Positions 55,080 to 64,000 of a stretch of 64,000 nucleotides of DNA are shown here, one piece after another. The stretch spans positions 7,488,501-7,552,500 of the forward strand of contig JARFJB010001278.1 of assembly GCA_036346205.1 (NCBI GenBank). The letters are read 5' to 3'. Position 1 is the stretch's first letter, and every line of letters starts with the position of its first letter. The notes beneath the pieces were generated by a model. The model did not search any database and was not told the DNA's origin. It saw only the letters and a list, made by a program, of their open reading frames with translations. The position numbers were made by a program, and so were the translations under genes. The stretch is from Vesta saturnalis. Lineage: Eukaryota; Arthropoda; Insecta; Coleoptera; Lampyridae.

Positions 55080-56350
55080 ATATCAAATCGGATTGTAAAT
55101 AACTTCGGTATTGAAAAACCTCCGCCATGTAAAATTTTTTGTATGTAACATACGATGTTTTGCCTGTAAGCAATATTCTGGTAAACATGGAAAATCTGAG
55201 TTTTGTGATTCCACCTTTCGGGCAGATCTACAACGACTAATTTGACAATTTAATTCGAAAAATAAATATTTTACTTTGGACAAATTGTATCATCACGTTA
55301 AAACAGATCTTGATATTAGTAGAAGTCGAACGACATTATTTAGAATTTTTAAATCAAACAGAAAATTTTATGTGAAATAAGACACGTCCTTGTAGTTAAA
55401 ATTAGGCTTTGGGAAAATTTCTGCAGTTGCAAAGTTGAGGACAAAATGTCAGATTTGTATGTATAGACGAAACGAGGATATATTAAAATTGTTCTAATAT
55501 CCATCGTTGGGTGCACGATCATGACATCAAAAGTAATCCATCCAAAATTAAAAGTGAAGGTAAAGGGATACCATTTACTCGCGGGGTGTAACTTAGGAGT
55601 TTGGTAAACTGCGACTATTTACTCGGTTCGGGGAACGAGAATCGGGATTATGATAAAACTGTGAGTGGGGACGGGTTTCGAAATAGATTGATTAAGCAGC
55701 TGATTCCTGTGCTGTCCAAACTACCCGGAAATGGTGTGATGGTTATGGATAACGCACCACATCATTCGGTGCAGTTAGACAAGTCACTCTTATTTTCTAG
55801 TAAGAAAGATCAGCTGCAGGAATGATTGGCTACGCACGGGGTCGAAATTGAGGACAAAATTACAAAAAACGCAACTGTGGAACAACTCAACCTTTTAAAA
55901 TTTATGTAGTTGATAATATTTTGATTAAGCATGGGTATGAAGTTTCACCATGGTCAATATAACCTCATTGAAATGGAAAGGGGTTTTTGTAAAAATTATT
56001 ACAATAAGCAAATACGTTCTGCACCTCCATCAAAAGATAGGGTTTAGAAATTATGGCTTGAGGCTTTATTCAAACGTTCTCCTACAATGTGGCTAAGTTT
56101 TTGTTCACACACGGGAATGATTATTTCAAATGATTAGGAGAAACGTATGGGAAAAGTTTAAATTGAAAACATCTCACCCGTTATTATAACACTAGTAGAA
56201 TTCGATTCAGATTGAGGTGGTGATATAGATTCGGATTCTTCTGGTGATATAATCCAGTTGCAATATAACTCCTCTATTTAATATTAAAATTTTTAGTAAA
56301 AATATATTTAAATATTTGGTTTTTATTCAGTTCGTGGATACGATAGCAGC
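55080..56350 (+). pseudogene. Mariner-like transposase copy 3, 5' portion
   Basis: Plus strand: KLYHHVKTDLDISRSRTTLF (HTH), FVCIDETRIY near 55455 (first catalytic aspartate), HRWVHDHDIKSNPSKIKSEG, VNCDYLLGSGNENRDYDKTV, LIKQLIPVLSKLPGNGVMVM, DNAPHHSVQLDK (second aspartate near 55750), SSKKDQLQE, a stop, LATHGVEIE, and YNLIEMERGFCKNYYNK (third acidic region near 55970). Several stops. It is split by the hAT element at 56351 and resumes at 61657. Same family as 29970-30830. Confidence 0.82.
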
Positions 56351-56623
56351 CAGGGCCCGCTCTAGCCTTCATGTCATCCCGGACAAACAGACAATTTGCC
56401 GCCAGTTTTTTTTAAATAAAATAAAAATTATGTAATATGTAATTATTATTTAAAAAAATATATGTAATACATTACATAATAAACATTTAAAAAGGGCAAA
56501 ACTTAAAAGTACTGGTACATATAAGGTACTATACTTATATTCTATTAAGAAAGTACAAAAAATATTGCATAACCAAACAGAAATTTTAGATTCTATAAAA
56601 ATATAACTATAAAATAAAGCAAC

Positions 56624-59150
56624 CTAAAAGAAATTTTTCTTTCTAACTTTGATTTCCGCAAATGTTTTTATTACATCTTTTAAGTTAACTTGATCAGCAA
56701 TTTCATGCTCAATCGCTAAAATGGCCAACCCATTAAGACGATTTTGCGTTGTAGTTGAACGTATACAATTCTTAATCAATTTTAATTTGGAAAAACTTCT
56801 TTCTCAACTTGCAACAGTTATTGGTATACACAGCAATACTCTTAAGGAAACACTTAGGTTTGGGGCACAATTTAACATTGTTATTAATTTTAGAACAGTG
56901 CTTGGGCTTTCTTTTTTGCCCATAAGCCCAGATACTGCACAAATTTCTTCTGCTAATTCTACCTCATTAATATCAACAGAATCACCGTGAGTTAAAATAC
57001 TTACTAGATCGTTGCAACGTTTCAAAAGATTTTCTTTAGACATGCCCTTTAAATCATATATATTATACAAAAATTGAAAATAATTACTATGGTGACTAAG
57101 TTGTTTAAATCTAGTGCATTTAGTGCCTGGTCAATTGTAAAATAAAAAAGATCTACCTTTAATTTCCTTTAGGATTCTCGATCGGTTCATCTCGAGCTTC
57201 GTATGAGAAATTCTTTTTTTTTTCTTCTTACGCGGTGTCGTGGTATTGTTGATTCAAAATTGGCTTCAACGTCAATTTCATCAGCCAGTTCTCTCGCATC
57301 AACAATAGTTTCATTAAAAGATTTATCCGATCGAAGATCCTGAAAAAACTTTTTGCAATTTTGCAAAAGATCAAGAGCAGATGCTAGATCATAATCTTTT
57401 GTCTGCAACATTTTGCTTATTGGATTAATACAGTTTAAAATTTTATACCAAAGAACTATTGAACACAAAAATTTAAATTGTTTAATACAACTTAATAAAC
57501 CCGAGGCTTCGTCCCTTATTAAATTATCAATTTCTTCATTTTCATAAATGCTTAGCAAGGCGTCGTATACGCCTCCGATATAAAATCTTAAAGGATTTAA
57601 AGCCTCTATCCTACTCTCCCATCTAGTATCACTTAATGGTTTTAAAGTCAAACCCTGGATATGTTTTAGAAGATTTTCACAGCGAAAAGTAGATGCTGAA
57701 AAAAAATACATATTTTTTTTGAATCATATTAAAGAAATTAGCGCCTTCCAAAGATGCTTTTACCATATCGTTAACTACTAGATTAAGAGAGTGACTACTA
57801 CATGGAACGTAGAAAGTTCGCGGATTTAGGTTCTTAATCCTAGATTGCACTCCTGATTTATCGCCCCGCATATTAGACCCGTTGTCATATCCCTGTCCTC
57901 TTATATCCTGTAAATTTAAACCCAAATTATTAAGTTCTGCAATTATAATTTCAGACATTTGCTTCCCTGTAGACCTTTCAACTGGAAGAAAACCCTTAAT
58001 TTTAATTTCAACCTCATCCTGATTGGAACCAGTTTTATTGATTGAAACATACCTGATTACAAGAGTCATTTGTTCCACCTTAGAAATATCAGGAGTGCAT
58101 TCTAAAATTGTCGAATAATATTTGGCTTTTTTTTATTTCATTAATAATATAAGATTTCACACTTTGATGCAACAGGTCTATTATCTCGTTTTGAATATTT
58201 TTCCCAAGATAGTGAGCTTTCGTTTCTTCTTTTTTAAGCACCCTACGTACGTGTTCTTCCATGACGGGATCAAATTCAGATAGCAGCTCAACTATTTTTA
58301 AGAAGTTACCGTTACCTTGAAAAGCCAGACAACTTTTACCAAGCATTTTAGTGATTGCAACGATTCTTAAAAGCACTTCTTGTCAATGGTTTATTTCAGC
58401 GTTAACAAGTCTTTGGGAATCCGCATCTATAGTTTTACAACGCTTTAATCTTAGGTTCAGTTGTAGAAAAGATTTTTGGGACTGAATATGATGTTTAGAA
58501 ATTTCGTGGTCTTTTAGAGTTTGATTCAGATGCTTCCAACTTTTAAACTCCTCCTTTGAAAGGGAACTAAGTACACAGCCAAAAATTTTGCAGCAAAAGC
58601 AATATACGCAATTCTTTGAGACAGAGTACACTAGCCAGTCTCTTAAAATTTGCTCTCCATTACTTAAAATTCTTTTATAATAATTAGGGCTAAATTTTCT
58701 ACCAGTCTCATCGTATGGAAATCTATAATTGTACAATGGTTTAGGTGGACCTTGCCTTACCAAAAAGATTCTTTCGGCGTCTGGTAGTATCATTGACCAG
58801 AGTGCTGGATCTGTACTTAAAAGTTGTTGAGCGCTTTCTGTTGGTGCCACGTTGGTATCAATAGTGCTCTCATTTGGCGACGGAGGGCTGCCACTGTCAG
58901 TTGCAAGTATTAGTTCAGGTATATCGTTCATTTGTTGATCCTTATTTTTCACAGGTGACTATCTGTTGTCAGTGTCTTTCAATGCTGTCTTTGATGTAGA
59001 ACATTTTGAGTCGTCATTTGTTTTGGTACTGCCCGGCGTACTCTGTAAATAATTTAGTAAAGTGCCAGTTTGCCTTTGCCTTTGCATTTCCTTTTCCACC
59101 CTTCGTTTTTTATATTCGCAACCAGATAGTTTTTTGCGTCCCTCGGACAT
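56624..59150 (-). pseudogene. hAT transposase, ZMYM1/DUF4371 type, few lesions
   Basis: Minus strand in order: a basic N-terminus (59150-58959). The TTF-type zinc-finger region (58952-58383) has YNYRFPYDETGRKFSPNYYK, LVYSVSKNCVYCFCCKIFG and H.ISKHHI. The DUF4371-like domain (58376-58089) has CLAFQGN. An RNase H-like core has IRGQGYDNGSNMRG and PCSSHSLNLVVNDM (58078-57677). The insertion domain has LKPLSDTRWESR (57711-57187). The hAT dimerisation region has ITVAS, a stop, ERSFSKLKLIKN, NRLNGLAILAIEHE. Lesions: TAG at about 58957, TGA for tryptophan at 58379-58381, a frameshift in an A8 run near 58130, a frameshift in a T8 run near 57710, one more near 57110, and TGA for the conserved cysteine of the SCERSFS box near 56803. 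Confidence 0.88.
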
Positions 59151-59189
59151 TCTGGAAGATACACAAAATATCTGAAATAAAACAAAGCA

Positions 59190-59517
59190 AATTATAAGGA
59201 AATTGTCTTACAATAGACTTAGTTAAATTAGACAAGTACTGCACTTTTTATGCTCATTTAAGATCTAGGGGAACGATTAAGCAGTTTTATATGTTTTTTA
59301 TATTTATAAATTATGTAATAGTAGTAAAATAGTAACGAACCTACCACATCTGATACCTTTCAAATTAGAAAAAGTATAAGCGCTTGCATTTTACACAATT
59401 TTGCTTTAAAATCTAAAATGGTATAAAATAGAGCAATTTTTCTTGTCCAATCAGGGTCTATTGGTCAGTAAAAGGCAGGAATTATTAAAAAAATCAAGCT
59501 TTAGGGTACTCCGTATA
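59190..59517. other. hAT 5' internal region
   Basis: No gene; upstream of the transposase, probably its promoter region. Confidence 0.35.
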
Positions 59518-59750
59518 TTTCATAACCTTTTTTAAGGTATTTGAAAAAGCTCCTTCGCAGATGAAAATTAAATTTCAAAGACGGTTTTTTAACGAAACAA
59601 ACAAATTTCAGTCCTTTTAAAATTATCAAAACAAGCCTTTTAACTTTTTAATTAATTTATTTGTTTTGTTCAAAAATCGTTTTCAAAATTTAATTTTCAT
59701 CTGAGAAGGAGCTTCTTCAAATACCTACCTTGAAGAAGATTATGAAATTT
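59518..59750. mobile_element. Short hairpin MITE inside the hAT element
   Basis: Arms of about 85 bp are inverted copies: GGTATTTGAAAAAGCTCCTTC and CAGATGAAAATTAAATTT on the left, complements on the right (59690-59745). Central loop about 60 bp. Confidence 0.75.
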
Positions 59751-59796
59751 AAATGAGTTTGTTTTTAACACGCTTATATTAGCTTCACCTATATGT

Positions 59797-60082
59797 TTGT
59801 TTGCTTGTCTGTCTGTTTGTAACCGACTTCTTTGGACAAGCATGCGCGCGATCGGCGATACAAGATACGGTGCATTTGGGATCCAATGCCTATCCTCCAG
59901 ACCGAGTAAGTTCTTTCCAATTTTAGCTCCAAATAAACTGTCATGTTATTTTTGCAAGGAAAACCATCTCATTTTTGATTGTGACGAATTCAAGGCATTA
60001 GATATTTCAAGTAGAACAAGACAATTATTTGAAGCTATGTAATAACTGTTTCGATCCTACACATTCTACAGCTCAATGTAAA
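59797..60082 (+). pseudogene. BEL/Pao gag zinc-knuckle fragment
   Basis: Plus strand. After an unassigned start, KLSCYFCKENHLIFDCDEFK and ALDISSRTRQLFE give one knuckle, C-x2-C-x3-H-x4-C. After a frame change, KLCNNCFDPTHSTAQCK gives a second, C-x2-C-x5-H-x4-C. Two knuckles separated by a basic linker are typical of the gag C-terminus of BEL/Pao LTR elements. Nothing of pol follows; the fragment stops at a palindrome. Confidence 0.75.
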
Positions 60083-60200
60083 TAAATATAGTTTAAAAAA
60101 ACTAAAAAACACGCTTTAATGATCAATCGAACTAAGAATCGTTTTTTAGTTCGATTGATCATTAAAGCGTGTTTTTTAGTTTTTTTAAACTATATTTATT
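60081..60200. repeat. Perfect 55 bp inverted repeat, 10 nt loop
   Basis: 60081-60135 and 60146-60200 are exact reverse complements around GAATCGTTTT. The left arm begins in the last codons of the Pao gag fragment. Confidence 0.97.
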
Positions 60201-60600
60201 TTTTAATAATTTTTGCCTTTTACTGATCAAAATATCCTAATTTCGTAGATTCGCTAAGTTAACGGTTAACTTACCTTACAAATCACACTGATTATTGAAC
60301 CAGAATAGTATATACAATTGAGAGTTGCACTTGTTATCACCACCGACGAATGAGCAAAAATAATGCTATGCTGTAATAAGACAGCCCTTTTATAATTGAA
60401 GACAATAAACAAGTCATTTCTTGTCTATTCCTAATTCAGACAAGTTCATGTGGCACCCTGCTTGCTGATTTATATGGTATATATGCGATGCGCGGTTATA
60501 TTAGGTAGTGTATACAAATAACACCCGTGTTCCTTATTTAATAATTATTATTGAATAATTAATTATTTTTTCGTAATTATACCTATTTTCTTTACAACTA

Positions 60601-61504
60601 CAGTAGAATCCGGTTATAACGAACCACAAGGGATTTGAAAAATGTTTGTTATATCCGAAGTTCGTAATAAACTATGAAAGAAAAAAGTTACATACAAATT
60701 TTATTTTTACGATACATTAATAAATCACTACATTACACAATATTTACACATTTATGAGTTAGTTTTTATTAAAAAAGTCTGTAATTTTCGATTGTTTATT
60801 ATATTTCGTAGACCAAAACAGTTTATCCACACAATTTTCGATTTACATTTTTGAAACACCGTGGCTTGAGTGATTTGCTTTCGTTTTTCTGTCCCGGTTA
60901 AATTAGCACACACAAAAACTGCTACCCGCTATTTTGATAATTTGCCGCCTACACATTTTTCACCTTTAAATTTTAGTGTTTTATTTGGGTTCTTTAATTT
61001 AAAAAAATCGCCCAGTTTTGTGGCCATTATCACTAAAATTACCTTTGATAATATGCCACTTATTGTTTAACTAGTCTGTTAATTGATTTATTTGATTGAC
61101 AAGTTGATTAGGAAAAACCCTGCAATGTCAGCGTGTACAGTATTGTTAAAATACATAATTACCCTCTAGGATTAAAGATTTAAACACCAATTAGGAAAGT
61201 ATTTAGGCAGGCATTTCTAAGAAAAGGATTACAGAAACCTTATCTTTGCACATCAAATAATCTACGTACCTGTTATTTATTTTACTGGCAGAATACTTGC
61301 TTACTTTGGTGTAAAATTTAACGGACGGAAACAATTTTTCTGAACGTTATATCCGAAAGTTCGTTGTTTACGGGTTTATTATAATTATAACAAACAATAT
61401 TTATAAGTGATCTTATGGGTAGTGTGACGGGACTTTTAAAACTAGTACGTTATACCCGGAAGTTCGTTATAAGCGGGTTCGCTATAAGCAGCTTTGACTT
61501 TTGA
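60601..61504. mobile_element. pogo/Tigger-like MITE
   Basis: Starts CAGTAGAATCCGGTTATAAC then GAACC after TA. Ends with the mirrored AGCGGGTTCGCTATAAGC and AGCTTTGACTTTTG. Subterminal words TTCGTTATA and TATACCCGGAAG recur. TIR form and TA target fit pogo/Tigger derivatives. No transposase. Nested in the hAT element. Confidence 0.6.
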
Positions 61505-61656
61505 TAAGAAATGTTTTTACAAATAAAAGGCGGCATGTTATTATTATTAATATTTTAATTTTAATATTTTCTCACATTCTGAAAGTAAAAATGTCGCCCC
61601 TAAGATTTGCCGCCCCGGACAAATGTCCGGGTTGTCCGGTCTTGGAGCGGGCCTTG

Positions 61657-62045
61657 TAGCAGCTATCTTGTGGTCAATTCCATTTAGCTACGAATTAAAT
61701 GAATCAACTTCTGGTTATTTTGTTTCATGTGTACGTAACAGTCGAGAAAAGAACCACGCACTAAACGCTGTGAGCTTCCTGGATAAGTTAAATTAAACGG
61801 ATCCATATTGCTGTCCTGGTTACCTTTTGATTTTGCGACCAAAGGACTAAGTTTGCATATAAACATGCCTTTACATCTACATTCTTTATGAATGGATTTC
61901 CTGCATATGTTTCCCCTGTTTCTTATTTTGGAAGAGTGACAAAAAGAGAAGGCATTCTTGTTAGTTTTTAGGTAGATTTGCATTAGATAATGTTATAAGT
62001 TTTGTTATGAATGAATAAGTTCAAAAGTAAATATGTAATTAAAAA
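61657..62045 (+). mobile_element. Mariner copy 3, 3' portion
   Basis: Continues copy 3 after the hAT insertion: TCTTGTGGTCAATTCCATTT and CTTCCTGGATA.GTTAAATTAAA match 30600-30780. The final ~55 bp recur at 226-285. Confidence 0.75.
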
Positions 62046-62089
62046 TTTAACATACATGAAGGAAAAATTTACATCGATTGGGGCTTGCA

Positions 62090-62160
62090 TCTCGATAGTG
62101 CAGTTGATTAGCGCGGTACTTCAACAAAGTACAGATCGTAGGTTCGAATCCTACTCGAAG
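62090..62160 (+). repeat. tRNA-derived repeat, second copy
   Basis: Homologous to 319-388. Intact T arm GTAGG-TTCGAAT-CCTAC. Anticodon arm GTACT/AGTAC with loop TCAACAA, in which position 33 is C where T is universal. It is therefore probably not a working tRNA. Its upstream 20 bp (AATTTACATCGATTGGGGC) also occurs inverted at 1463-1482. Confidence 0.6.
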
Positions 62161-64000
62161 TAATCTTTTTATGTATGTATTTTAACCGTGCATCAGTCGT
62201 AACCTAAAAACGTTACGATTCGGTCGCAATGTATCAAAATGATACATTGCATAATTATCAATTACAACGTTGTTCTTGGCACAGTTTACGTAGATTGTTT
62301 TGTTTATTTTCAGTTTAACACTATTAAAATATTATATTTTGTTGAATTAACTGTTACTTTATTTTATTAACAAATTACTATGCAATATTAGACAGTTAAT
62401 ATTTTTATTATTGTTCAATAAGGGCATTCAACAAATATTTAGGATTGTTAATTAAAATACTGATTCTGTATTACAATGTTTTGTAACTGTGGTTTCGTAT
62501 TAGTGAAGTTGATCGGCCTATTTCCATAGATTATAAGTGTTTTGTAACTGTGGTTCTAATAACAAAGTGAAATTTAAATACAAACAACCGAAAAATCAAG
62601 CACGTGTAAAAATAACAACGATATTTTCAGGTTGGTCTGTATTATAGTTGGTGATGTCAGAGGCATATTTTGGTCTATTTGCGCAGGATCATCAGATTTG
62701 GCAAGTACTCTAAATGACATAATTTAGATCACGTGACGTGACGTTACGATGTACTGCCGGTCGCTGTCGGACATACGATATTTTAGCGAGGTATATATAA
62801 TTTTTTGGTAAAAATAATGTCGCTTACGTTCGGATAAAACAGCTGTTTTCATTATTATTGTAAGCTATTTCGGATACGATCATTTGCCGACATAATCTTA
62901 TACAAAAGGAAGTTACGATTATCCAAAAATATAGATTTCTACAAAATGGTCGCTTACGATGTTTTGCCGGTAAGGTATCGATATGTCGACTTTAAATTTT
63001 GAGACCTTGTCGTTATGATGTCTTGGATTGTTCGTTGTGAAACCTAAAATCAAATAAACATTTAATGGGCACACGAAAAGGTGATTTTAAGTTCTTACGT
63101 ACTTGAAATATATCCGACACCACTACGATAAGCACCTCATTACTTTTCCACGTGCTTGTAGCACATTAAAATTTGCAACTTTGTAATATTTGCGTTGACT
63201 TTTGACACTTTCTCAACAAATTATTATTAATTCAATATGAGACTTGATCGTCATATTCGTTACTTAAGTAGGCAACACAACTCGATTACTTTTGACAGAA
63301 CGGCGTCAATTCATTTCTTGTCATTTTGACAAATAGGAATACCACTACAGAAAAAAATATCATGGCCTGATCTAATGCAAAATAAGATGGAACAGAGTAT
63401 ATATTCCTTTTTCACAATACAAAAACTTGCATATGTGAATATGATTAATTAATTACATGTGTTTTTCTACGTGCGAGCCAATATGAATAAATTAAAAAAT
63501 ATCCGTGTTGCGACTGATTAACTATTTACTAATAAACCACGACATATGCATAAGAAAATAATGTGCTGGCCTCATCAGATTTTTTATTTTTTCAATGTAC
63601 ATGTTGGTTAGTAAGTTTTTTGGGTTAGACTCATCCTTTTGTAAAGACAGGCTGGTTTAGTACAATAAAATTTTATGAAATAAGCAACAAACAATATGTT
63701 TAAATGACTTTTGAGTACATCATTTGACAAGTTCGAATTTTAAATCTATGTAAAACAACAGGAAATAAAGAAATAAACATTACAAAATAATAGACATTGT
63801 TAATTTTTTATCAAAGGCAGTTAAAACCACACTGATAAATTTTATTGTAGGAAAACTTCAATGGACCATTAACAAAATAAATATAATACCTTTTTATACA
63901 ATTTACATTGTTACTAAAACTTAAATTAAAACCAAATCTGTGGTTATAACAATAACATTGTGGAGATGTAGGCATTGCCGGATTTAGGTGTTTTCCGCTT
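62161..64000. other. AT-rich, no gene recognised
   Basis: No convincing frame. GTTTTGTAACTGTGGTT is duplicated at about 62478 and 62529. Words like TTACGATGT...TGCCGGT recur near 62744 and 62951, so an old repeat is possible. Confidence 0.4.

Larger units (their letters stand above)
56351..61656. mobile_element. hAT transposon inserted in mariner copy 3
   Basis: Termini CAGGGCCCGCTC and its mirrored partner CAAGGCCCGCTC. Subterminal sequences are also inverted in character (CCCGGACAAAC...TTTGCCGCC and GCCGCCCCGGACAAATG). Host sequence TAGCAGC is duplicated on both sides (56344-56350 and 61657-61663; an 8th base differs). The uninterrupted host is visible at 30590-30610. Inside are a hAT transposase gene and at least three further nested pieces. 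Confidence 0.9.

Overview
This is an AT-rich arthropod nuclear window, most likely from an insect. Two small secreted-protein genes with spliceosomal introns look like host genes. One is an odorant-binding protein (OBP) of the cysteine-poor 'Minus-C' type (15040-15469), a class best known from beetles and bees. The other is an unrecognised 55-residue cysteine-rich peptide whose two exons (43616-43691 and 48177-48268) flank a 4.5 kb intron. Nearly everything else is transposable elements, their palindromic derivatives and simple-sequence arrays.

Layout. 1-6.2 kb: tRNA-derived repeat, decayed ~200 bp repeats, and a broken Ty3/gypsy element (gag, RT and integrase C-terminus on minus) between two LTR-like repeats lying in inverted orientation. 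6.2-11 kb: two minus-strand non-LTR retrotransposons, the second with a poly(A) end; a second copy of that family lies at 26.5-29.4 kb. 11.4-14 kb: an IS630/Tc1/mariner pseudogene and a ~97 bp satellite. 15-15.5 kb: OBP gene. 15.9-20.9 kb: a nested structure with ~440 bp inverted arms, a foldback MITE with TA duplication, a transposon gene joining a PIN/FEN-like motif to a cysteine-rich tail, and a mariner deletion derivative between TA arrays. 21.4-21.9 kb: Crypton-like tyrosine-recombinase exons. 23-25.4 kb and 31.5-33.9 kb: CGAAAA/CACAAG/CACACG arrays that adjoin Penelope-like element (PLE) pieces. 34.8-47.8 kb: mariner-family foldbacks and TA arrays, three hammerhead ribozymes and a tRNA-Ala SINE with a perfect 11 bp target duplication. 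49-53.5 kb: a second cysteine-rich-tail transposon remnant, a HARBI1-type Harbinger transposase with a possible Myb/SANT-like partner, and another mariner. 53.6-62 kb: non-LTR RNase H, then a mariner copy split by a 5.3 kb hAT element that itself carries further nested elements. 62.2-64 kb: no recognisable feature.

The coding TE pieces are mostly inactivated by stops and frameshifts. The most useful new signals are the hidden cysteine-rich peptide gene inside TE-rich DNA; the hammerheads, which share a minimal palindromic stem III; the transposon family that pairs a PIN-like motif with a CXC-like tail; and foldback elements that are inverted dimers of one transposase N-terminus. All calls come from reading the sequence by eye; no database search was run.
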